Part shown: positions 13,301 through 25,300 of the stretch, piece after piece
Layout: the number at the start of each line of letters is the position of its first letter
How positions within the stretch are numbered: the stretch's first letter is position 1
Notes under the pieces: generated by a model
What the model saw: only the letters and a program-made list of their open reading frames with translations
The model's database searches: none
What the model was told of the DNA's origin: nothing
Assembly: GCA_963681505.1 (NCBI GenBank)
Contig: OY811971.1
Location: 18,430,234 to 18,494,233, forward strand
Length of the DNA: 64,000 nt
Direction of reading: 5' to 3'
DNA from: Eunapius fragilis
Taxonomy: Eukaryota; Porifera; Demospongiae; Spongillida; Spongillidae
Position numbers and translations under genes: made by a program

Positions 13301-16300
13301 AAAGACCTCATACTTGGTGGAAGGTCAAGTACCCGATACACAAGATGACGGAGAGGTGTTTTACCTTCAAAATTAGTAGTTACATTAAAAGCCAACACGT
13401 ATTTGTAATATTATGCTTGTACCTAATCGTTCTTGTGTTTCATTAAATTTGACATAAAATCCTAATCCAGCAGACTCCAATTTTGCAATCATATCCTCAG
13501 AATGCCTTTAAAACTGTCAATAAACCGTCATGTTAAATGACATGTATTAGAGTACCTTCGATATGGATTACAAGCAGCAATAAACTTTATCTCTCCAGGG
13601 ATAGGTATTCCGTTCATTCTTCTGTCACACATAAGCTCCTTTATCATAACAATGGCTTCGGTGGTGTTGGCTTCATCAAAAAATACCACAGTATCAAGAC
13701 CAAATTTTATGTTTTGTATAGCAAATTCCTTGGCTCTGTTGATGCAACCCATGATGTCCTCTTTAGTGGTACCACCGTGGACCTAAAATTATGTGATGCT
13801 AATGCAATGAAATTTTTTAATTTTTTTAAATACTTTCAGAATTATCATGTTATTAGCTCCTGTTGTTTGAGCGGCAAGGTCACACATGAACTGAACAAGT
13901 CAGGTCTTTCCGCATCCTGATTCACCCATGAGTACAACAGGAATATCACACCTGATTGAAGCAAGTAAAACATTTTAGCAATTAAACTTCAATGTATATA
14001 ACATTAATTTTATTGAGCTTGATATAGGATAAGAACTAAAATAGGTATAAAACATGTTCTAAGCTATGGTTTTACCAATTAAGTGGTAAATCACATGTAG
14101 ATTGACTATGTCATTTCTGTGATGTGCAAGTGTCTATTATACACACACAAAATGCAAATTTCTTGGCTCTATCAATGCAACCCATGATGTCCTCTATAGT
14201 GGTATCACTATGGACCTAAGATTATGTGATGATAATGCAATCTATAAAAATGGTTTTATAAATACCTTCAGAATTATCATGTTATTATCTCCTATTGATT
14301 CAGCTACAAGGTCACACATGAACTGAACAAGTCGGGTCTTTCCGTATCCTGATTCATCCATGAGCACACTGGACGCCCCCACCAATTCCACGTGTGATGT
14401 GTGCAGTTAACCCAGTTTCAGGCGATAATATGGATAGATAGTCTGTGTCACCACATACGGAACCCTCAAAAGCTTCTGCACTTCGTGCAGGAGGGGTCAC
14501 ATCCATCCTCCCGCACCCTCCCCCTATTTTTTATTCATGTCAGACCCCCCTTTCATAACTCCTGTATCCGGCCCTGAAATAAACTGATAATTTAACAAAG
14601 TACTCAGCAGTTCTCCTAAAATATAGCATGGCAATAATCAGTGTTTCCCACTGCATAGCAAAAATAGGGCACTCCGCCCTGTTTGAGAAGATGGGCATGG
14701 TCATGTAATTAATCTACCGCTCGCATCGCAAATGTTAAGTTAGTAATTCAATGTGTGTGCTCAATTGGTGGTCAAGGAATTTCACCTGACATTATGGGTG
14801 ACGTACATCACTATAAATGTTGCTATAAATATGCGCTGCATGGGTAGGAGATAAAAAAAATAACCCGGATGGGAACGTACAACGCAGGAAAGAAGGCGGT
14901 GACATGGTATGGACAATAAATATAAATACCCTCCTCATGGCCAACTAGTGCATGCATTTTGCACGAAAAGGCACTATTTTTGTGTCACATGATCACAGTT
15001 TAGGTTAGGCACATTAATTGATTGGAACATACACATGAAGGCACTCTTGGAACTACAATAAGCTCAAGGAAACCATTGTTGATAGTTTTTCCTCACCTGA
15101 ACCTCATCTGGATTGCTAGGATTTTAATCAGATTGTCTGCTGTAAGGGCATATGATGGGTCAGGTACATTGCATTTGCCATTAACTCCCATCACACATGC
15201 CAACTTCTGTATCATCTCATGTCTATAAGGAACAAAATATTTATAAATGAAAAGTGTGTGCCCTTTGAAACAACCTTACTTTGTCCACGAAGCATAGTTT
15301 TCTCCAAAGTTGACACGATTATGAAGTAATCCCTGGTACAACTCTGGAGTCATTATAGATCTCTCTATGATGTGTTGAGAGCTACAACCCCTACTTTGCC
15401 TTTCTCCTTGACTAACACCAATTATTTGTGCTCTCTGTAGATGTGTTGCCTCACTCCCCCACGCCTGCCTAGGTGAGCCAGAGTACTGGGTGCTGCTGTT
15501 TTGGTACTGTCCAGCTAAGTAACTATTACTTACTCGCACTCCCCGAGGAGCTGCATGATTTTGTGTGAAATTGGTGCCTCTTGTATAGGCTGATGGATAA
15601 AAGCTTTGCCTATGTATATAGTCACTGTTACTTTGTTCTGAATTGCCATGATGAGATCTGAATTTCCTCTGAACACCTGAATCCTGAGAATTGGCATAAG
15701 GAAGGGCCTGATGTTGAGGCTCTACAAGATGGCCTTCTGATGTGACAATGAATCCAACAAAAGTAAAAGTTACTCCATCTCGGTTAAAAAACAGATATGG
15801 ATGTGAGCTTCAAAGAAAGAGACATGATATAAAGGAGCACAAGTATTGCTACAACTACCTTTTCTCCCACTTTCTTTTCTCATCAATTTGGTATTGGACA
15901 AGTTCATGTAGTGCCTCTTCCTCTCCGTCTTCATCATTTCTTTCTCTTGCAAGCTCTTCGTGCAATGATGGCACAGAGAAATCCTTTGTAAGAAATCAGA
16001 GGTGTAAATCATCATACAATTTATTTCCTTTGTAACCAACCCTTGACATTCGGATCATGAACTTTACAACAAAACTCTTCATTCCCCGGAGAATGTCTCC
16101 CATTAAATCCTCATTGCAGTACACAGACTGCTCACAACCCTGGAGCTGAACTGCTAAGAAGTTTACAAAGTGATCAAGCTCTGACCATGAAGGATCATCC
16201 AGACCACAATGTCTGAACACAAGAAAACACAAAGCATGATTAGGAAACATAATACATTATCACATTATTATTATAATTCCTTACTGCATAAAAATTTGCA

Positions 16301-19300
16301 GCATAGCTTGATAGTTATTCTTTGCAGATTCACGACGAATATTACTGATTGGTTTTAGGTAGCTGTAAACCAACTGGTATTCATCACTTTTAAATTTTTT
16401 CTTGTCACAGCCATCTTAGGGTGTAATACATGACGAATGTAAATAAAATTGAATTCAAAGTAATCTACTTGCCTGGAATTTCCATTGATTCCAATGGGCT
16501 CAAGCATTTGAATGGTTGAAGTAAATTAAGAAACGCAACTGTACTAGTTGGGTTCTGTATTTTAGCACTCATCAACTATTGTTTTTGTACAGACAAATCT
16601 TACCTCTTGCTCTGGTATGGTCACTTCTACTACATATATGTCGTCAGAACAGCACCTCCATATTCTTCCAAGACAGCTCTTTAACCCTTTCAATACCAGG
16701 AGTGAAAAAAGAATAGAATCCACCTGATGAATTGTCTAAAATAAGAGAAAAGAATAACATGATGAACCATACATTGGTGCTCACATTTGGATCCACATCT
16801 ATGTGAAAAATGGTGCAGCCAGTGTTATTGGGATCTTTGAGATGTTCAAATACAGCATCAGTTGTCACATGAGGTCCATGCAGTGGTATGCACACAATTG
16901 AACTTGGTGGGATGGCCCTAGCCAATCTTTGAACATAGAGTGACTTCCCCATTCCACATCGAGTAGAAATCACCACTTGTACACAACACCTGGTGCATTG
17001 CATGAAAAAACAATTGTGATTATAAAACTGAGGGCAGAAAGAATCTCTTTGCACCATTAAATTAAGCACAAGTGATAGTATACATGATATTCCATTTCTC
17101 GCACCGTTCAGTGCATGCTTCTTTGGATGCAAGCACAAGGCAAGGTTTTGTACTTTCCGATCTTTGGACTAGGTTACTATTGAGGTAACAAGAATAGTCC
17201 TCATCTTTGTGGAGGATGAAGCAATGACACTGGAACATTTGCAGTTTGGCTACTACATGTGATTCACCCCTCTCATCTGAGCAACATATGATGACCAATT
17301 TATAATCTGAAAAGAATAAGACATCTTGAGAAAGTACCAAAATGAAGTAATCAAATATGTAGAGGTTATGCAATCAGTTTTGCTTTCATACCTTAGATTG
17401 ATTATATCAAGGTATTAAAACAACATAAATATGCACATGGTAAATTTGCTGTAAGGCCTAACACATTTTCTTTTTATGTCGTTCTAGTACACTAAGTTAT
17501 AGGACATTAAATTGCTACATAAACATTACATTTCATTGTCTATTTTTTGTTTGTCCTGCAAAATAGCAAATATGAATGCTAGGTCTCATTTAGCTCCATC
17601 AATCCTATATAGTCTATGTAGAAATGTACACTGACCCAATATGTGTGCTTGCACACTAGTACAGCATATTTTACCTGACTGCCCCTGTGTGATTTCATCC
17701 AACAGCTTTAATACACTGTCACCCACTCTATAGTGTAACTTCTCAGCATGGACCAGACAAAAAATCCGCTTGTGTCCTGGATCACCAATGGCTCTTCTAA
17801 ACAACAACTGCACCTGTTAGCAAGCATTGATTGGACTTATGGAATTAGCACAAGGTCCCAACACAATATATAGATGACTACTCAGCAGCATAGTAACATT
17901 GCCATCGCCATAGTCATACCTCTTCTTCACTAGTGTGCTCATCACACAGTAATACTTCTTCAATAGTAGGGAGAACATAGGTTTCATTCATATAGATAGA
18001 GAGGACTGTCTTTAGCACATTTGCTACAAGGATGAGTGATGCCAGTAATTCAAGCTAACTCAAATTATATTCTTACATGCATCCGTAGAAATTAAATTTG
18101 GTTTTCCGGTAACAAGGGAGTTTGGAAAGAACCTTGTCACTGTTGTTCCTTGTGGTGTAAAAAACATGATTGCATCCAAATGTAGACATATAATAGAACA
18201 ATGGTAAATTACCCCCATATCTGCTGCTCAGTGTAGTGAGTATGGCGCCAACTTGCTGAAGTGTTAAGAATTTTACACTTCTTGTTTTGATACATATGTT
18301 AAACCTGCATTTGAGTAGTAATTTCAATATGAATATGCATGAACACACACACACACATACACATAGGCACTGAACATACTTGGAAAGTATAGGTTTGGGC
18401 ACCGATTTACATGCATCAATTGGCACTTCACCAGCTTGACTGGCCCTCATTTGGGAAATTAGGATGGCTTGTCGAATTTGATGTGATTTTATTTCTGGGG
18501 AAATACTCTGTAGTAACATAAGCAGAGTTGGAGAGTTCGACGTCCATTCCTCTGCCAATTTTTCACGAAGAACCAATAGCTGTGCATTTGTATAGTAGTT
18601 CAGTTCATAGTATGCTTCTCTAGCCTCCTTTAAATTCTGTCTCCAATATTTCAGGTCATCCTCCATTATTCTGGCTTGCTGATTCAATTCCTCCACACTG
18701 TCAGCATTGCAGGAGCATGTCAGGTTCCATCCATCATATGAGAGGTTTCCTTCAGCTATCAAATCCACAAGCACTTCACCAATGCGGCATATGCAATGTA
18801 GGGTCTAATATTGATACAATTATGCAAAAGTTAAAATAAAATGCACGGGCTACCTTACATGTAAGAATAAGTCTACATTTTTCCGATCCTTTGCATCACA
18901 GCTAGTCACTAAGATTAGACGACTCTCTAGGTCTCTTAGTTCATCAAGGTTGTACGCCATCTTAACGATAGATGCATCATCAGTGGCTATGCTCAAATGA
19001 ATGACATCTCTGATGTTTAACTGAATCCTCTGGCATTGGTAGCCATTGTCTTGTACACCAACTGAGTACAGTCCATACAACTGGATATTCTCCAGCTGTC
19101 TGAATGAAGAGTTCTCTACTGATCCTATATTCTTCATAATATTTGCATACCAATCTAGGTGTGCAAAGCAATTTTCCTTTAAGGGAAACAATTTATTGGG
19201 GGTAGATCACATGATTATGATATTGCATAACTTACTAGCATAGAGGACAAATCTGGATTTGTTTGTAGTGCTCTCCAAACACTATTGCAACATGATGAGA

Positions 19301-22300
19301 ATTTCGTAAACCCAGCACTATTGGAAAGTGAATAAATAAGTGGTCCATAGCCACTTCCAACTATTCTGAGGTTGGATAATTTGTCCTGGGTGAGAGCATC
19401 TTCACCCCCAGTACTTGTAGATAGAGCAATGATAATAAACATGCTGAGGTCATTCACATCTATGTGATAGAAGACAATGATGCTATAGTAAAAATCATGT
19501 ACACTACTGACCGTTAGTCACATCTATCAACCATTTTCGAAGTTTTTGACATCTCTGGAATGTTAAAAGGCATTGCTTCATTTTTTCGTCAACAGCAATT
19601 GCTTGTAAGAACGTGCCAGTGAAAACTAGTTCATCTGTTATTGTGTTCAATGCCTCATCTTTCATGGAGTTCTCAATCTATATTCAAATGGAGTTATAAT
19701 TAGATAAAATGTTATTCATCTACATGTTTTCATCTTACATTATCCGCCTTAATCTTACCTCATTATGCAGTATTTCAACAGTTCTAAAGTCTCCTGTCAG
19801 TTCCACTGTCGCCTTTATGCTCAAAATTAAAGCTGCTGGTTCTCTACATGTACACAGCATCCAGTACGCTCTCATGTTTGCACATGTGTCTTTTATCCAG
19901 TCAATACCAAAATTGCTGTTCATACATATAGAACTCCCTTTTGAAAGCTTAACAAGGTCAGTGTCCAGTATTCCTTTACTTTCTAGAGGTTTTAACCACA
20001 TGTCTATTGTGCTGAGCTTAACTGATCTGTTCTTGCACATTTCAATTAACTGACAGCACCACTTTAGTGAAGGTGTCCAAACACTTCTGCAAACATCTCC
20101 TAAGCTAAAATCAAGTTTTTTTGCAATTTGCTTTTGAAGGATCGTTTTCCAAGTGTCAATAAATGTTAAACTGCCATAATCTGCAGTCATGGTATGGAAT
20201 TCTATAGCAATATCATTCAATGATTCGGCTGCTGGAAATATAACACAAGCACCTCCATTTCTATTGGACGTACAAAGTGTTTTAATTTTAAGGCGTTGAA
20301 TATCTTTCTTCAGTTCAGAATTCAGCTCCACTAAACCTAAATTTCATGAATTGGAGATAACATCAATATCTTTTATTTTAAGTGGTTTGTTGTGTACCTC
20401 TTGTTTTTTCCGGAAGATTGCCAATAGATAGAAGATGCCTAAGAAGTTTACAGTGATGATGATAATGCTCTAACTCATTCAATCTTTTCTTTAAATTGCA
20501 TTGTGCACTAGAAAAATATGAAATGGATGGCTGCATGGCTGCACTACAGAGCATAACTAGATGATGTTCCCTTTCCTTGGTTATCAACAGCTCCTTCACT
20601 ATGATTTCGCCTGATTCAAGCTCTTCGCACACATTTCTTAGTCTCCTAACAGCAGCTTTGCAGGCGGATATGCACTGATCATTCAGCCCATCCTTTACCT
20701 TGGATTTACCACCTACATCATCATAATATGCATGCAAGTACAAATTGAAATGCAATGTATTGCAAAGAATTATAGCAGTGTTATGCCTTATTGTTATTAG
20801 ATAAGTGCCAATGCAATTGTAAATTAGTATGGTGACATGATTAGTAATAATACTTTAGAGCTGTACATAATTTTAATTTAACTCACATGATATGCTGATG
20901 AAGCGAGGCCAAAGATCCCAACTCATGAGATCCTCAAAGGTCACATCAAATGTACTGCTATTAGTACCAGGATACTTCTTCACAAGGATGTGACCAATTA
21001 ATTTTCCTACTCTGTCAGAGTCCTTTTGCACCAACTCATCAATCTGGTCAAGTGCCTCTTTTCCACCCTGTATACAATTGGCCAGTCATTAATTGTTTAG
21101 GAACAGATGTTATTCTATGATCACCTTGCCACATATGCAATTGATGGCTTCAATGCTATTTTCATACACAGTATTCACTAGTAAAGGGCACGTGTTTGGC
21201 ATCTCTTCCAAATAGCACACAAGCTTCAACTTGAACTTTTCATTCACCTATTAAGCCATGCATATGCACAAGTGAAATTGATTATGCAAGTGCACACTTT
21301 GAAAACGAAGTAATAAATTAAATCTATAGATACATTCCAAATTCTTAACACCCCATATGCCGGTATATTTTTTCCGTATTTTTCTTTGATACTTTGGTAA
21401 ATTCGCAAATGATGGGTAACACTTCCAATATGGATTGATAAAAACTGGCTGTATTAGCAAGATTTGCATTCAATCTACCTGGTGCATCCTCCTCTTGATG
21501 ATGTTGCAAATGATAGAATACCATATGTCTAGAATCGTACAACTCACAGAGCAATTGATACTCAAGACATCTTGCCACAGCTAATTGAAGGTATTATGAC
21601 ATGAAAAATTCTATAATGGCATTACATTTTTTACTTACATTTAGTTCATCTTTTCCTCTCCAGGGACTAAAAAGTGAATCTTTACCACCAAATGACTCAT
21701 CACCAATTACGTCCTTGCATTTGACCCAGCAATCGAGAAATAATGCAAGAGGATTGTCTTTCTTGGAAAATTCACGACCCTCAATATTGCCATGCACAAG
21801 AAGTACTAGAGGTACCATTCCTCTAAGGAGTCCCACTGAGTGGCCATTCTGAGTACTGTTCATCTTCACACTTACTTCGGTAAGCAAACGTGAACAGGCT
21901 TCAAGCAAATATTCATCAAGAGCACTGTATAAATGCACATCAAAAATTAAGTATTGTACAAATCGATAGTGCTGTACAAATCAATTTCAAAATAGTTCAC
22001 CCCTTAGAGCCAAAAACACTTATGAGAAAGAAAATTGGCAATTTCAAGTATAGCTGGCTTGCATGGTGGCCATGGGTTACTGATATTAAAAAATTCATTT
22101 TCAGAAAGCAGTGAAACATAATATCGTAAGAAAAATGCATTTTGCATTAAACAATAATCCTTTTCATGTCCCGGGAAAATGATTCAGAAGTAACAATTAC
22201 AGGCTAAATACACTCCTATGTGCTAAGACAAAGGTAATAAGAGAATTATTCATCATTTCATGAAGACTAAATTTATTAACTTGTTTATTTCATTACATTT

Positions 22301-25300
22301 ATGTAAAGTCAAGATGTTGAATATATATCAGAAGATGTGATGTACAAAAGTGATTTAATTTTGATTGTTGAATCGCCACCATTTGTAGATTTTTAAAAAT
22401 TTACATGAATCATACCCTGCTTTGAAAGATGATTCTATTGTTTGTCTGATGATATTAAGAAGTACCGAATATTCCTCCACCTATGTGGTGAAATTAATAT
22501 ATCAAAATCAGTACACCAACAAAATGTAATAGATACCTCAGCCTTTGTCCACCTCTCTATTGATACCAAATGTGCTATATATGCTGTAGAGACAGAAGGA
22601 GGAATGTACTTGAATATTTCTTTCCGCTCCTCCTTCGGACAGACATGAACAAATACAGGAATCAATAGTGGGTCCAGCTCAAATAGATCCTGCAACACTT
22701 CATAGTGTTTGATGGCATCCCTAATTAGATAATTCACCTTAATCAAAATATGCAGCAAAACGTTATTTCTATGCAATCAAGTACATGTAGTTACCAACAT
22801 GCACTTTACCCTTTCAGGTGTTGATCCAACTATCAGGAATACATAATAATTGCAGTAAATCAGTTGTCTTTTAGATGTATAATGACACAAATTGAAACCT
22901 ACATGTACTACTTACAATAGCTATTAATATTAATGAAAGCCCACATGCTGTATGCAAAAAAATTTAACTGCAGTGCAAAAATTAATGACTCTATTTGAAC
23001 ATTGGTATTATTGCAATCTACATAATGAGTTTCATGAGCATTAGTAATCTAAAATCACACAGTGATGGCTCTTACCATAATTGGGGAAATGATTGAGGTG
23101 TTCAATAAATGTGCTTCAATAAGTTATGAGATTGTGTTTTTAATATTGCAAATGCCAACACATGTCTAATCAGCACTTATAATAGCAATCGCGCAATTAA
23201 TACACCACCATCACGATTTCCCCAATTACTACTTTTAGAGTAATAGTTAGAATTTTAACCTCCAAAACTACCTCATAGGTTGTACAAGCCACTGCTTCAC
23301 TGGCTGCAGTCTAGCATTTGATGAATAGATGTATTTGTTTCCCACCTGACTAATTGCCAATAGACAAGCAGAGCACCCATTGGAGTGTGCAAATGACAAA
23401 TGAGAAAGCACAAGTTTCTGAACCCATGGGGAGCTGTTGGCTGTAGCAGTGAATGGTGCTGACCAAGCAATGATGGCCTGGTCAGGGCCTGACATGCAAA
23501 GGCAATATGTACCCTTCTGAAGAGGCATAACACTTCAATGTGCATATCAATTGCCCACTTACTGAATCTCACAGGTGTGTAATGTCTTGGTCTGAGGCAC
23601 TTGAACCATCCATTGTAGGTCTTTGGGTCTGGGCAGTTCTGCAAATGGCTTGCAGTGCTCACATAGTAGGTGGGCAAGAGGCAGGGCATGCAACCATTCT
23701 GCCTGAGTATGCCTTCTGGCGCTCATGAGCTGTGCACAAAGTCCTAACACAGCTTTACCAACTTCCCCGCTGTGTAGGAAGCATGGCATAATATTCATGT
23801 TAGTGCAGACATGGGTGTAGGTTACCACCTTTTTCCCTCGGGTATCAGTCTGCATAGAAACTGAAGTTCAGAACAGCTTTTATTGCTTCCATTAGGTCGT
23901 AGTCGAATCATGTCCAGAGCAAGAGCAGTAGCAGACAGAGGCAAATCAATTGTCAGCACTGAGGCACAATATACAATGGCAACTGAAGAAACCAGTTTAA
24001 TATTTGGTGACGATGACTTTAGACTATCCAGTACTGATTCAAATAATTCAACCATAACCTGGTGTGACAGAATTAAACAAACTTTCATCATACTTCTGCA
24101 TGCATCATATATTTACCTGAGTTAGATGAAGTGGCTCCGTTTTCATCCCCTTTTTATTCATAATAATTACACTACTCATTAGAGTGTATATATGCTTAAT
24201 CTCATCAGCCATTTCCACAATGTTACTTGTGTATGTACCATTGCAGAGGGCTTCAGTATATGGTTTTATATACACATACAATGAGTATGTATGCTCATCT
24301 ATATGTGAGAGGGCTTTTTGACCTTCAGATGACCCTGAAACCTTGGACCAGACTTTTTCAACAAAGCCTTTTATTGCTGTAGGAATTAACCAAATTCTGC
24401 TTGAATCATTTCTGGCTTTATCTTGTGAATTCATGACAATCCCAGTACTGATGATAGCCTCACATGGATAGGCTATTGTATCATACTGATCATAGTTTCC
24501 CCCTGCACATGACACATGTCATTAGCCACATAAATACATGTACCCAACTAACCAATCTTTAGCTCTGGATCTGCAATTGTTAAACAGCGATTATTATGGC
24601 CCTGGTTCTTGGAATGTCCATAAAGGTATTCATAAGCATGAATGGCATCATTGGTCTCCACCTTGGGAGAGAAGACCATGTACTTGTATGGAACAGGCGT
24701 TTTGAGCACTTGGATGTCCATTGGCAGAGTGCATGTCATCTCACACATGGGATCTGTACTAGATGGGTCCCTGCAGAGTTGAGACAGGTGTAATAATGAA
24801 GGTGTTATGAATGGGGAGAGGAACAATACCTTGCTGTAAAGATGCCATGACATGACTTCCAACTACCTAACATGTCATGACCAAAGCAGAGGTGCACACA
24901 CGTAAATTGGTCCCATCCCCACCGGTCCTGAGGCACAATGACATGAAAGGTGACATTAATACAAGCATTGTTAATAGCCGGAGGTGGAGTATATAAACAT
25001 ATAGATGGTGCTCCATGACTGAAAAAGAGATCAAAATTCATGGTCAGTTTTGGTATCGTGAATTAGAACATCTTACGTGGAAATGTCTCCATATTTGGTC
25101 TTGGTTTTGCAGTGATATAGCCTAGTATCAGGGTTCTAGAAACATCAGTACACACAGTACTTGTCATGAAAACAATTTACATTGTGCTATGAATATTAAC
25201 CAACCACAAGGTAAGGGTTAAAGTTTTTAAAAACACAAAATACACATGAATGTAATGCATACATTAATACAATTGTCTGGCTATAGCTTATGATAGCAGT

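Noticed and set aside
13900..13902. TGA read as selenocysteine
   Set aside because: The position is Arg/Lys-type in the duplicate and in the family, and there is no reason for Sec beside a P-loop; a nonsense change is simpler.
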